Shown piece after piece: positions 27,201-36,201 of a stretch of 45,128 nt of DNA. Source of the DNA: Bacillota bacterium (GTDB taxonomy: Bacteria; Bacillota; Dethiobacteria; DTU022; UBA8154); the NCBI GenBank assembly GCA_012728375.1, contig JAAYFF010000016.1, positions 1 through 45,128 of the forward strand, given 5' to 3'. The notes below the pieces were generated by a model that made no database searches, was not told the DNA's origin, and saw only the letters and a program-made list of their open reading frames with translations. The first letter of the stretch is position 1. The number at the start of each line of letters is the position of its first letter. Made by a program: the position numbers and the translations under genes.

Positions 27201-28052
27201 CCGCGGATCTTTTTTTCAGGGGGAATCGCCGCCCGGCCGCGGTTTCAAACAGCCCGTCCCAGGGTTTTTATTCCCATATTTCCGGGGACCAACTGCGAGT
27301 ACGACTCGGCCCGGGCTTTTGAAAAAGCGGGAGGCCTGGTGGAGACCGTGGTAATCAACAACCTTACTCCAGCGGATGTTGAAGCCTCCATTAAAGCTAT
27401 GGAAAAGAAAATAAAAGAGGCTCAGATCATCATGATCCCCGGCGGGTTCAGCGCGGGGGATGAACCGGAAGGCTCGGGAAAATTCATCGCCGCGGTATTC
27501 CGCAACCCCCGCATCAAAGACGCGGTTACGGAGCTGCTCGAGAAAAGGGACGGACTGATCCTGGGGATCTGCAACGGTTTTCAGGCCCTCATCAAGCTCG
27601 GCCTGCTCCCTTACGGGGAGATAAGAGATATAACAGAAAAATCCCCGACGCTGACCTTTAATACCATCGGCCGCCACGTTTCCCGCTTGGTCCGCACCAG
27701 GATAACCTCGGGCCTTTCACCGTGGTTTCGCCATGTAAAGGTCGGAGATATTCATACTGTCGCGGTTTCCCATGGAGGGGGAAGATTTGTGGCTGAAGAA
27801 GGGCTTCTGCAGGAGCTGGCACTAAAAGGACAGATCGCCACCCAGTACGTGGACCTGGAGGGCCGGCCCAGTTACGACTTTGACTTTAACCCCAACGGAT
27901 CATACTGGGCTGTTGAAGGCATTACCAGCCCGGATGGGCGCATCCTGGGCAAGATGGGCCACTCCGAGCGCACCGGTCCCCTTGTGGCTGTCAATGTTCC
28001 CGGGGAAAAAGACCAGCGCATCTTTGCCGCGGGAGTTGAATACTTTAAGTAG
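24252..28052 (+). CDS. purL: PurL, FGAM synthase, large single-chain (clade II) form
   Basis: A 1266-residue enzyme converting FGAR, Gln and ATP to FGAM. It has the N-terminal PurS-like part (VRRIYVEKRRGFDIEAQ), two AIR-synthase-type halves (DTYWSDHCRHTTF, NETHNHPTEIEPFGGAATC, GGKDSMSGTF) and a C-terminal glutaminase. In the glutaminase, Cys1107 sits in LGICNGFQ and the His in VAVSHGGGRF. The architecture is that of the clostridial long form rather than separate PurS/PurQ/PurL. The start is TTG, 6 bp after CAGGAGGA. It lies 15 kb from the other pur genes. The product feeds PurM. Confidence 0.95.
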   Translation: MSNTVRRIYVEKRRGFDIEAQHLLQDLKENLQIRGLKDLRMVNRYDISGITEEEYALAKDLVFSEPPVDLVYDEELPVDPEEKVFAVEYLPGQFDQRADSAAQCVQILTQKEQPLVQTARVIVLQGDLTSEDLDKIKNYCINPIESREASLEKPETLEMETVVPEDVAVLTGFTSMGREELQALLEDLGLAMNLEDLLFCQQYFRDTEKRDPTITEIRVLDTYWSDHCRHTTFMTAIEEVKIDEGRFTAPVKAAYEEYLASRRYCYREEEAERKICLMDIALMGMKELKKRGKLADLDESDEINACSIIVEAEVDGRREEWLVMFKNETHNHPTEIEPFGGAATCLGGAIRDPLSGRVYVYQAMRVTGSGDPRARVEDTLQGKLPQRKITTGAAAGFSSYGNQIGLATGQVVEVYDPGFIAKRMEIGAVIGAAPRKNVVRKKPAAGDVILLVGGRTGRDGCGGATGSSKEHTVDSLFTCGAEVQKGNPPTERKIQRLFRDPRAATLIKKCNDFGAGGVSVAIGELADSLEIDLDAVPKKYEGLDGTELAISESQERMAVMVAPEDAETFCRLAREENLEATVVARVTSSGRLRMNWRGKTIVDLSRAFLNTSGVRRQASVRVLPPDEQSCYFQTLPEDVAAELPDLRKAWLANLRDLNVCSQKGLAERFDSTIGAGTILMPFGGKYQETPAEGMAATLPVLDGETRTATIMAFGYNPALAKWSPFHGAMFAVVEAVSKVVALGGDWRKIRLTLQEYFEKLGEDPARWGKPFSALLGAFYAQKELEIPAIGGKDSMSGTFMDLHVPPTLVAFAVTAVDAGKGGSKIVSQEFKKAGSKVVLLPVPMDEETQIPNFNQMKKNFTLVHQLISKGLVLASHTVGMGGIAAAVSKMAFGNRVGMVFSERLDPKDLFMPSYGSLILEMDESVDLEGEFAGVPYLLLGRTSGEEQITVRGTAISLREAGEEWHKPLEKIFPNSTETMQKAPPRIFFSGGIAARPRFQTARPRVFIPIFPGTNCEYDSARAFEKAGGLVETVVINNLTPADVEASIKAMEKKIKEAQIIMIPGGFSAGDEPEGSGKFIAAVFRNPRIKDAVTELLEKRDGLILGICNGFQALIKLGLLPYGEIRDITEKSPTLTFNTIGRHVSRLVRTRITSGLSPWFRHVKVGDIHTVAVSHGGGRFVAEEGLLQELALKGQIATQYVDLEGRPSYDFDFNPNGSYWAVEGITSPDGRILGKMGHSERTGPLVAVNVPGEKDQRIFAAGVEYFK

Positions 28053-28100
28053 CAAATGTGATACCCGCATCGGGGTAAAACCGATGTAAATCTGAATTAG

Positions 28101-28137
28101 AATAGCCCCGCGGTTAGCCGGGGCTATTTGGTTTTTT
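28101..28137 (+). terminator. Terminator after purL
   Basis: AATAGCCCCG-cggttagc-CGGGGCTATT followed by TGGTTTTTTT. Confidence 0.85.
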
Positions 28138-28192
28138 TCGATAACAATATCATACACACTTATAGGTTATCGGCGCTGTATCTTTACAGTAG

Positions 28193-29065
28193 TTATCTTA
28201 TGCTTTTGCGAACAGGGATCCAAACTTCACTATAAGCGTAGTCTTTTTTCTGTTCATCCATTTTAGTAAAAGAAAAAACCGGGGCATTGATTACTTCATA
28301 ATCGGAAGAAGGAAGCCATTCCGAATATATTTTTGCCATTGTTTCTTGCAACGTAGAAGGAAATGGTCCTTCATTTGGGAAGATTGCCCAGGTACAGGCT
28401 TCAACCGGCACTTTTTCTAATTGATCGCTTACTTTATTTTCAGTCGTTAAAACACCTATCAAGTGCGTTAAATATCCTTCTTCTTTTAAGAAATTCGCGT
28501 CAGCATCATAAGAAGCATTAACAATTTCATAAGGCTCTATATTTTGCAGGGAATGCATTTCTTCCCTTTGTTCCTCCGTTATGCTCTCTGCGAGCTTTAC
28601 AATCTCCATATTAACGCCTTTAAATTGCATGGGAACACGTTTACTAACACCGACTAAATTAAACGCTGGTTTGTCTTCAATTCTAAATTCCATAGAAATT
28701 CCTCCCTTGACGGTTATGACAAATGAAAGTTTGGGAAACGATTTGCTTATTCCTTTTTTTATTACCTCGGAGGGTAAAAAACCGCTCCATTTTTTAAATG
28801 CTCTTGTAAAGCCGTCTATTGACTGATAACCATATTTAAAAGCAACATCCGTTACTTTTTCTCCTTGTAATAAATCTTTATTGGCTTCCGACAGTTTTCT
28901 GTTCTTGATATATTCACTAAGCGTCAGACCTGAAAGATAAAAAAATATCTTTCTAAAGTGATAGTCAGAAACCCCGGCATATTCAGAAATTATCTCAAGC
29001 GACAGATCATCATCGGTTAAATGCTCTTCAATATAGTCAATCACATGATTCAATTCTTTTAACAT
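28193..29065 (-). CDS. AraC-family regulator with C-terminal GyrI-like effector domain
   Basis: A 290-residue protein. Residues about 1-105 form an AraC/XylS two-helix-turn-helix DNA-binding domain: LSLEIISEYAGVSDYHFRKIF, then KVTDVAFKYGYQSIDGFTRAFKKW. The rest (about 120-290) is a GyrI-like small-molecule-binding domain, seen in SoxS/Rob-type and BmrR-like regulators: PAFNLVGVSKRVPM, CTWAIFPNEGPFPSTLQETMAKIYSEWLPSS. Such proteins often control multidrug or stress genes. No target gene lies next to it. The start follows AGAGGAGTAAG. The adjoining 29066-29334 is AT-rich with no gene. Confidence 0.88.
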   Translation of the reverse strand: MLKELNHVIDYIEEHLTDDDLSLEIISEYAGVSDYHFRKIFFYLSGLTLSEYIKNRKLSEANKDLLQGEKVTDVAFKYGYQSIDGFTRAFKKWSGFLPSEVIKKGISKSFPKLSFVITVKGGISMEFRIEDKPAFNLVGVSKRVPMQFKGVNMEIVKLAESITEEQREEMHSLQNIEPYEIVNASYDADANFLKEEGYLTHLIGVLTTENKVSDQLEKVPVEACTWAIFPNEGPFPSTLQETMAKIYSEWLPSSDYEVINAPVFSFTKMDEQKKDYAYSEVWIPVRKSIR

Positions 29066-29334
29066 TCTCTTACTCCTCTCAATATCTGCATAATACCAAA
29101 GTTTTTTTAACGGTGCTCGACTTTTTTTATATAAAAATATCGAATCAATAAGAGATACATTATCTCAATGATAGTGTCCCTTTTAGTACTTTAGTCATTA
29201 ACGATTATATACCTGCAGTTAGAACTTTAATCGATCTGTTCCCTTTTCCTTTCAAGTTATAACGAGTAGCTTGCTTGTATTGTATGCCGAAACGATGTAT
29301 GATATTTCCATACGGGATCTGTCGAGGTGAAACC

Positions 29335-29493
29335 ATGGGATACATTAGCGAAAAAGAAGCTCAAAATGGGGGGATTTCGGTTAGGCAGGTGCAAGTACTG
29401 TGCAAGCAGGGGCGGATAGACGGCCTGTTTCGCTCAGCGATGTATGGGGGGCAATACCGAAAGTGCAAAAAAGCCGATAGATGGTTGCTCTGA
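29335..29493 (+). CDS. Small HTH (excisionase/MerR-like) protein, probably frameshifted
   Basis: A 52-residue ORF after GAGGTG. It begins MGYISEKEAQNGGISVRQVQ and continues VLCKQGRIDG, the pattern of short helix-turn-helix DNA-binding proteins that usually go on with RFG..WAIPKDAxKPxDGR. Here the expected continuation is scattered over the other two frames: WGAIPK in one, AKKPIDG in another. This suggests small indels around 29440-29480. The intact version is often found beside helicase or mobile-element genes. It is likely a decaying regulator of the downstream helicase locus. Confidence 0.5.
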   Translation: MGYISEKEAQNGGISVRQVQVLCKQGRIDGLFRSAMYGGQYRKCKKADRWLL

Positions 29494-29518
29494 GGCTTAA
29501 TAGAGAACCAAAAAGCAG

Positions 29519-29588
29519 TGGAAAATGACAAGCCCAGTTTTATGCATACTCAATAGTGTGCGATGGAGTAGGACAACATCATTTTCCA
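29519..29588 (+). repeat. 10-bp perfect inverted repeat in the helicase leader
   Basis: TGGAAAATGA (29519-29528) and TCATTTTCCA (29579-29588) are perfect complements separated by 50 nt, ending just before the AATGAGGTG ribosome site of the helicase gene. In RNA this would be a long-armed hairpin next to the start; in DNA it could be an operator. Confidence 0.5.
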
Positions 29589-29604
29589 AAAATGAGGTGT
29601 ACAC

Positions 29605-32600
29605 ATGGAAAGCAGAGAAAAAGTTATTGCTTTATACAAATATATTATGGAACTGTGCGCTCTGAAGTATCGAGTCGTTACTGATGTAGAAAAACAATAC
29701 TGGGTGTGCTATTTAAAAGACATCCCCGATGACCCGGAAAACATATCGATTTTCTATCGGGATAGAGTGGAAGAAGAAACGGACGATGACACTGTTTTGC
29801 TCACGGTGAAAAAACCGGATTTTCAACGTTGCCCGGCTCCACCCACTGTTTTGACAGAGTGGCTGGAGCCGGGTTGGGATCATTTTACAAATAAAGTTAA
29901 AGTCAAAAATATACTATCCAAAAGTGTTTCCAAAAATGTCGGCGATAAGGAGCAGGAACCCGAATATTTCGGCAACTCAGAGCAACGGGTAAAGGCATTT
30001 GAAAAATGGAACGCTCAAAGAAGCATTTGGGCCGAGAAACAGCGCATTATTTACAGAACACGACGTTTCTTCGCACAGTTGTTTCAAATATATACCGACT
30101 TAGAACGTGAGTCGGAGACGCTGGAGTTGATGGTCGGAAACGGGATTATTAAGGAAATCGGTAACAACGCTATAAACCATCCAATACTGCTCAAGCGCGT
30201 AAAGCTTCAGTTTGACGCCGAAGCAAATGTAATCAGTATCCATGATACAGACACGGAGCCTGAGCTTTATACTTTGCTTTTACAGGATATACAAGAGATT
30301 AATCACAGCGCAATAAAGCAGCTAAAAGAAGATTTGCACGAAAATTTTTATCATCCGTTGGATCGCAATGATTCGCCGGATTTTCTGAAGATTTTGACGC
30401 ACAAGCTCTGTTCTGACAGCCGATTCATTACTGAGGAGAATGACAAACTCGACAGCGAAGATAGGCTTATTATGACTTTGAATCCGGTATTTTTTGTCCG
30501 GAAGCGCATTGGCGGAACGCTGAAGACAATCGAAGAAATCATAATGAACATAGAAAATACCGGCTATGTACCCGGACATCTTCTGAATTTGGTAGACGGA
30601 GGCAAAGTCGAGATTCCAGAGGACGAGTACGAGCCAGCAATTGAGGAGCAGCTTGCTGCCCTAAACGGTGAAAGCCTGTCCATCTTGCTCTCAAAGGAAG
30701 CGAACAGGGAACAGCTCGAAATCGCCAAACGTATAGAGCATTACAATGCAGTTTTGGTACAGGGACCTCCCGGGACCGGAAAAACTCATACCATTGCAAA
30801 CCTGCTTGGACATTTTTTGGCACAAGGTAAAAGTGTTTTAGTTACCAGCCATACCAAAAAGGCTCTCGCGGTACTTAAAGAAAAAGTGCCGGACGAAATC
30901 AAGGGTCTGTGTGTTTCGGTTCTGGATGACACCAATCTGGATATGGTTCGTTCTGTAGATAGTATTTCGGAGTATATGTCAAGACATACGGCGAACGAGT
31001 TGAAAAAGCAGGTGGAATCAGATAAGCGGCAACGTGCGGAAATCATCAAACAACTTGCCGACATCCGAAAAAAGATTTATGTCATTAAATACAAAGAATT
31101 TGAGCCTATCGTTTACAACGACGGCAATAGCTATTCGCCCGCAAATGCTGCTGCATTTGTCAATGCTAATGCAATGGAGCTATCATACATACCCGGAAAA
31201 GTAAAACTATATCACTCTCTACCCATTACCACTGAGCAGCTTATCAGGCTTTACCGCAGCAACGCCGAATTGTCGGAAGCGGAGGAACGTGAGCTGACCT
31301 ATGATATTCCCTCACCAGATAGTATACCGTCCCCCGCAGAGTTCACTAATGATTTATGTAAAGCCGCAGAATGTATAGCGGCAATTGATAGAATGGCAAA
31401 AGAACTAAACATTCAAATCGATATCGATATATCTAACAAGACTCTAAACATTAATGACGGGGTTATTTCTGTTCCGTTTGTACAAAATCCGTTTGCAGAG
31501 AGATTGGAACAACTCTCGCAATATGTTAGCACCTTCAAGAGTATTGACGGATGGATGATCTATGCGGCAGCAGATGGTCGCAAGGGCGGCGGATACCGCC
31601 AGAGATGGGAGATGCTTATAAGCGCTATTGAGGACACGGCAACTTGTGCCGACGCTATCGTCACGCAAATGCTTGGGCGCAGCATTGTGATCAAGCCTGA
31701 AATTACATTGACACAGCTATCGTCGTATTTAGAAAATGTTCTTAAACTTTTCCAAAAGAAAGGAAAGATTACCAAGCTCGATTTGCTGTTAAATAAACCG
31801 CTGAAGGCGGTACTGTCAGTTATAAGCATTAACGGGGTACCAATTGCGTCGGAAAGCGATTGCAGATTGGTACAGCATTATCTAACGCTTCAAGAGAAAA
31901 GAAATCAGACTGCCTTGCTTTGGAACGAGTTGATGGCAAAGCACGGCATGCCAGAGTTTTTTTCGCTGGGCGACGAGCCTGAACATATCGGGTTGCGGAT
32001 GATATCAAATATCAGGCGCTATCTAGACTGGTATCAAAATGAATATGCCCAACTGGTGCAGCTTGTAAAGCAAGCAGGGCTGAATGCCGACGCTATTTTT
32101 TGTGAATCAGAACTGGACTCTGAGTTAACGCGTACCCAAAAGATACTTGGCACAATCCAAAAGAAACTCTCCCGGTACATTGACCTTGCCAATCATTTAA
32201 TCACATTATGTGGCATCGAGGATCGTAAAACACAGGCGATCCGCACTCTATCCGAAGGAGAGCGCAAGTATTCTTCTATCTGCAATTTGCTTATCAGTGC
32301 TATTGCAAGCAACAAACCGGAAAACTACGAGCGATACTATCAGCAGTTATCCGAACTGTACTCTAAATATTCGCTCAAGGTAATGCGTGAAGAAATGCTA
32401 GCATTAATAGAACCTGTTGCGCCAGAATGGGCAGACGCGATCAGAAACCGCGTGGGAATCCACGGAGATGTAAACTGCCCGCAAACAATTGAAAGTGCGT
32501 GGAAATGGAAGCAGTTTGCCGGAATCATCGACTCCATCATAGCCGAACCATTTGAAGAACTTCAGCACAGAGCGGTTATGCTTGGGAACGAGCTGCGCCG

Positions 32601-34233
32601 AATTACAGCAAAGGTTGCAGTCAATAGTGCGTGGTATCATCTGATGCTCCGTTCAGAGCGCGATCTGGATATGAAGCAGGCGTTGCAGGGATGGAAGCTC
32701 ACGGTAAAGAAGATCGGTAAAGGGACCGGCAAGAATGCGCCCGCTCTTAAGAAGCAGGCTCGAGAGCTAATGGCCAAATGTCAGAAAGCTGTTCCTGCTT
32801 GGATCATGACAGTCAATAAAGCCATGGAAAACCTCGACCCAGCCAGTAACACCTTTGACGTCATCATTGTTGATGAGGCCAGTCAATCCGATATTTCGGC
32901 GCTTGGCATCGTCTATATGGCAAAAAAGATCATTATCGTGGGGGATGACAAACAAGTCAGCCCTATGGCGGTAGGCATAGATATCGGCAAGATGAACGCG
33001 CTGCGCGATATGTATATCAAGGATATCATACCCAACTGGCATTTGTTTGACGCAAAGACATCACTCTATGATATTGCGGGGACGACTTTTCAGCCGCTGA
33101 TGCTGCGTGAGCATTTCAGGTGCCTTCCGGATATTATCGGTTATAGCAACAAGCTGTCCTATGACTTTAAAATCAAACCGCTGCGCGGTGCCGGAACCAG
33201 TCGAATATCTCCTTCCATTGTAAAGTTCAGAGTTAAAGACGGAAGACGAGAAGGCAGACAAAAGATAAATACCAAAGAAGCAGAAACAATTGTCGCTTTA
33301 ATGATGGCCTGCATAGAGCAAAAAGAATACGAAGGCATGACTTTTGGTGTAATTTCGCTCTTGGGTGACGAGCAGGTGCAAAAGATACAACAAATTATCC
33401 TGCAAAGGATCGACCCTGCTGTTATTGAGCAGCGGCGCATCCTGTGCGGTAATGCTTCACACTTCCAAGGCGACGAGCGTGACGTGATATTTCTTTCGCT
33501 TGTTGACAGCAATGAGGGCGATGGTCCGCTCAGCATGGCTGGAGAAGGCGCTGATCAATCGAGAAAGCAACGCTATAATGTCGCAGTCAGCCGCGCCAAG
33601 GATCAATTATGGGTGGTACATTCTCTTGACTATACAAAAGATCTTAAAAGTGGTGACTTGCGCCGCGATTTGCTGGAATATGCAGATAATCCTAAGGCAT
33701 TTGCTCAACTTACAGAAAAAGTCAAGGCGGAAGCAGAGTCCCCGTTTGAGGAAGCCGTCGCCAAGGCACTTATTGCTTCCGGCTATCATCTCGTGCAGCA
33801 ATGGGAAGTAGGCGCTTACCGCATCGACATGGTCGTGCTGTATAACGGCAGCAGTGTTGCCATAGAGTGCGACGGCGAATCGTTTCACAGTGGTGATGAA
33901 AAGGTTCGCGCTGATATGGAACGACAGGCCATCTTGGAGCGAATCGGTTGGCGGTTTATCCGTATTCGCGGAAGTGAATATTTCAGAGACCCCGAAAAGA
34001 CAATGGAAAGAGTTAAACGCGAATTAAACGAATATGGTATTTTCCCCGAATCAATTTTGAATGAACCTACGGAGCAACCTGCGTCCGCGCTGCTTGACCG
34101 CGTTAAGATACGTGCCGAGCAAATTTTGGATGAATGGCACTCGCGGAGCAATGATATTATTGATATCCCATATGAACCAGTCACTCCAACTACGTCGGAG
34201 CGAGTGACTACGCTACTTCAGAAAAAGGGCTAA
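29605..34233 (+). CDS. Large SF1 (Upf1-like) helicase with C-terminal PDDEXK/DUF559-type nuclease
   Basis: The 1542-residue protein has an unassigned N-terminal region (1-370), then Walker A GPPGTGKT (387-394) and SHTKKAL (motif Ia). A long, mostly helical insert follows (about 450-1050). Next come Walker B IIVDEASQSD (Asp1090-Glu1091), VGDDKQVSP (motif III), LREHFRCLPDII and YNVAVSRAKDQL (motif VI, about 1324). Residues about 1378-1490 form a Vsr/DUF559-like domain with RIDMVV (Asp1408), AIECDGESFH (Glu1421, Asp1423) and WRFIRIRGSEYF. The architecture (AAA_11/AAA_12 plus REase_MTES-like nuclease) is common in defence islands. I infer a nucleic-acid-targeting defence or maintenance role. The start ATG follows GAGGTG. 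Confidence 0.85.
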   Translation: MESREKVIALYKYIMELCALKYRVVTDVEKQYWVCYLKDIPDDPENISIFYRDRVEEETDDDTVLLTVKKPDFQRCPAPPTVLTEWLEPGWDHFTNKVKVKNILSKSVSKNVGDKEQEPEYFGNSEQRVKAFEKWNAQRSIWAEKQRIIYRTRRFFAQLFQIYTDLERESETLELMVGNGIIKEIGNNAINHPILLKRVKLQFDAEANVISIHDTDTEPELYTLLLQDIQEINHSAIKQLKEDLHENFYHPLDRNDSPDFLKILTHKLCSDSRFITEENDKLDSEDRLIMTLNPVFFVRKRIGGTLKTIEEIIMNIENTGYVPGHLLNLVDGGKVEIPEDEYEPAIEEQLAALNGESLSILLSKEANREQLEIAKRIEHYNAVLVQGPPGTGKTHTIANLLGHFLAQGKSVLVTSHTKKALAVLKEKVPDEIKGLCVSVLDDTNLDMVRSVDSISEYMSRHTANELKKQVESDKRQRAEIIKQLADIRKKIYVIKYKEFEPIVYNDGNSYSPANAAAFVNANAMELSYIPGKVKLYHSLPITTEQLIRLYRSNAELSEAEERELTYDIPSPDSIPSPAEFTNDLCKAAECIAAIDRMAKELNIQIDIDISNKTLNINDGVISVPFVQNPFAERLEQLSQYVSTFKSIDGWMIYAAADGRKGGGYRQRWEMLISAIEDTATCADAIVTQMLGRSIVIKPEITLTQLSSYLENVLKLFQKKGKITKLDLLLNKPLKAVLSVISINGVPIASESDCRLVQHYLTLQEKRNQTALLWNELMAKHGMPEFFSLGDEPEHIGLRMISNIRRYLDWYQNEYAQLVQLVKQAGLNADAIFCESELDSELTRTQKILGTIQKKLSRYIDLANHLITLCGIEDRKTQAIRTLSEGERKYSSICNLLISAIASNKPENYERYYQQLSELYSKYSLKVMREEMLALIEPVAPEWADAIRNRVGIHGDVNCPQTIESAWKWKQFAGIIDSIIAEPFEELQHRAVMLGNELRRITAKVAVNSAWYHLMLRSERDLDMKQALQGWKLTVKKIGKGTGKNAPALKKQARELMAKCQKAVPAWIMTVNKAMENLDPASNTFDVIIVDEASQSDISALGIVYMAKKIIIVGDDKQVSPMAVGIDIGKMNALRDMYIKDIIPNWHLFDAKTSLYDIAGTTFQPLMLREHFRCLPDIIGYSNKLSYDFKIKPLRGAGTSRISPSIVKFRVKDGRREGRQKINTKEAETIVALMMACIEQKEYEGMTFGVISLLGDEQVQKIQQIILQRIDPAVIEQRRILCGNASHFQGDERDVIFLSLVDSNEGDGPLSMAGEGADQSRKQRYNVAVSRAKDQLWVVHSLDYTKDLKSGDLRRDLLEYADNPKAFAQLTEKVKAEAESPFEEAVAKALIASGYHLVQQWEVGAYRIDMVVLYNGSSVAIECDGESFHSGDEKVRADMERQAILERIGWRFIRIRGSEYFRDPEKTMERVKRELNEYGIFPESILNEPTEQPASALLDRVKIRAEQILDEWHSRSNDIIDIPYEPVTPTTSERVTTLLQKKG

Positions 34234-34261
34234 ATAAAATTCAGATATGATCCAAAAGCGT

Positions 34262-34295
34262 AAAAGCCCATAGTTTCACTAACTACGGGCTTTTT
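34262..34295 (+). terminator. Terminator after the helicase gene
   Basis: AAAAGCCC-a-TAGTT pairs with AACTA-c-GGGCTTTT around a short loop, with TTTTT at the 3' end. Confidence 0.85.
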
Positions 34296-34478
34296 GCCTT
34301 TTTAAAGCTGTAAATTAAGTTATAACATCTAGGCACTGCTAATTTCTGTTTTACACAGTCTGACGGGGTGCCTTGACATCCGAAAAACAAACCCTAAAAT
34401 TAAAATGAATAATATTGACGTAAGCAGCTTTTTGAAATACTATCTATATTAATTCATAAATAGGGTATACAAATATTA

Positions 34479-34498
34479 TATAATAAATCTACAGGAGG
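34479..34498 (+). promoter_or_regulatory. Probable pckA -10 box and ribosome site
   Basis: TATAAT at 34479-34484 in a very AT-rich stretch; the -35 is not clear. AGGAGG at 34493-34498 precedes the ATG. The region 34296-34430 before it holds no gene that I can recognise. Confidence 0.35.
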
Positions 34499-34505
34499 AA
34501 GAACA

Positions 34506-36110
34506 ATGAACTATAATAATAATAAAATCAGCATTGAAAAAGAGGTAGAATTAATTAATACCGCAAAGGTGCATTATAACTTACCTATAGCAAAACTTGT
34601 AGAGATAGCGTTGACCCGACATGAAGGAAAACTGACCTCCAGCGGTGCCTTAAGCGTTAGGACCGGCAAATATACCGGCCGTTCACCAAACGATAAATTC
34701 ATTGTTAACGACGGAGAGGTTTCCAAGGACATCTGGTGGGGCGATATCAATAAACCTATGAGCCAGGAAGCCTTCCAAAATATATATAACAGGCTTCTAG
34801 CTTATCTACAGAACCGTGAACTATTTGTTTTCGAAGGTTATGCCTGTGCTGACCCCAATTATCGCTACCCTATCAGGTTTATCAACGAAATGGCCTGGCA
34901 AAATATCTTTGTTCGGCATCTTTTTTTAAAAATGGAACCTGCTCTGCTAAAAGGATTTAAACCCTCCTTAACAGTTATAGCAGCTCCGAACTTCCAGGCC
35001 GACCCCAGCATAGATAAAACAAACTCCGAAGCTTTTATCATTATTAATTTCTCCCGGAGGCTAATTCTTATTGGAGGAACGCACTATGCCGGTGAAATTA
35101 AAAAGTCGGTTTTCTCGGCATTGAATTTCCTGTTGCCCCGGCAAAATGTACTATCCATGCATTGTTCCGCAAATATGGGAAAAGAGGGCGATGTAGCACT
35201 GTTTTTTGGCCTTTCCGGAACGGGTAAGACCACCCTTTCCGCAGATCCCGAACGCTTCTTGATCGGCGATGATGAGCACGGCTGGTCTGAAGAAGGCATC
35301 TTTAATCTGGAAGGCGGCTGCTATGCCAAATGTATCAATCTTTCCCGGGAGCGTGAACCCCAGATCTGGGATGCCATTCGCTTTGGCAGCGTGGTGGAAA
35401 ATGTTGTTGTAGATCCTGTTAGCGCTGAAATAGACTTTAATGATAGCAGTATCACGGAAAATACCCGGGCAGGGTATCCCGTGGAATACATTTCCGGCTC
35501 TTTAATTCCGGGAGTCGGCGGCCATCCCCGGGTAATCATTTTCCTTACTGCAGATGCTTTTGGAGTAATGCCCCCTGTAGCCAAATTAACCGGGGAGCAG
35601 ATTATATATCATTTCTTGCTGGGCTATACCAGTAAACTGGCCGGGACGGAAAGAGGTATTACCGAGCCGGTCGCAACTTTTTCTACCTGTTTTGGGGCTC
35701 CTTTTCTTCCTCTAAATCCCCAAATCTATGCGAGAATGCTGGAAGAAAAAGTATCCCGGCATCAGACGGATGTTTACCTGGTTAATACGGGTTGGAGCGG
35801 CGGAGCTTACGGAACGGGAAAAAGAATCGAACTTAAATATACCCGGTCTATTGTAAGTGCTGTTATCAAAGGGCAGCTTAACAGCGTCGAGTATGATCAA
35901 GATCCGTTTTTTAACCTGATGATTCCCCGGGAGTGTCCCGGAGTTCCCCAAGAAATATTGCATCCGGAAAATACCTGGAAAGACCGGAATGCCTTTCAAA
36001 AACAGGCCGGCCATCTGGCAGACCTTTTTGAGGATAATTATTCCAAACTGAAGTCAAGCGAGGAGCTGCGGGACTTGTTAGGTTCCTCCCGTTCCTCGCG
36101 CTTAAAATGA
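34506..36110 (+). CDS. pckA: PckA, ATP-dependent phosphoenolpyruvate carboxykinase
   Basis: A 534-residue enzyme interconverting oxaloacetate and PEP with ATP/ADP. Motifs: RTGKYTGRSPNDKF, the Walker A-like kinase loop GLSGTGKTTLSADP, the metal site LIGDDEHGW, ARAGYPVEYI-like segment (TRAGYPVEYISGSLIPG), and TFSTCFGAPFLPL. Full family length, so it is the intact copy. Its 3' end and the sequence after it are repeated, with deletions, at 43052-43247. Confidence 0.95.
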   Translation: MNYNNNKISIEKEVELINTAKVHYNLPIAKLVEIALTRHEGKLTSSGALSVRTGKYTGRSPNDKFIVNDGEVSKDIWWGDINKPMSQEAFQNIYNRLLAYLQNRELFVFEGYACADPNYRYPIRFINEMAWQNIFVRHLFLKMEPALLKGFKPSLTVIAAPNFQADPSIDKTNSEAFIIINFSRRLILIGGTHYAGEIKKSVFSALNFLLPRQNVLSMHCSANMGKEGDVALFFGLSGTGKTTLSADPERFLIGDDEHGWSEEGIFNLEGGCYAKCINLSREREPQIWDAIRFGSVVENVVVDPVSAEIDFNDSSITENTRAGYPVEYISGSLIPGVGGHPRVIIFLTADAFGVMPPVAKLTGEQIIYHFLLGYTSKLAGTERGITEPVATFSTCFGAPFLPLNPQIYARMLEEKVSRHQTDVYLVNTGWSGGAYGTGKRIELKYTRSIVSAVIKGQLNSVEYDQDPFFNLMIPRECPGVPQEILHPENTWKDRNAFQKQAGHLADLFEDNYSKLKSSEELRDLLGSSRSSRLK

Positions 36111-36184
36111 TAATAAATTTGCTATCTCTTCCGCTGCTCTTACCATGAGGGCTTGGGAGTTTTGGAAGAGACTTGGAACAATTT
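36054..36184 (+). repeat. pckA 3' end and flank, duplicated at 43119-43247
   Basis: From TCAAGCG inside the last pckA codons to GGAACAATTT, this segment is nearly identical to 43119-43247, with scattered substitutions and small indels. A second matching block is 35739-35799 with 43052-43112. Right after the repeat ends, sequence specific to the PadR/FtsW insertion begins. Confidence 0.85.
36102..36184 (-). pseudogene. C-terminal tail of an unidentified convergent gene (copy 1)
   Basis: On the minus strand this encodes QIVPSLFQNSQALM followed by AAEEIANLL and a stop within the end of pckA. The same tail, in longer form, is at 43171-43500. Only about 25 codons remain here; the rest was replaced by the PadR/FtsW segment. 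I do not recognise the family. Confidence 0.45.
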
Positions 36185-36201
36185 GCAAATTTAATTTGTT
36201 A

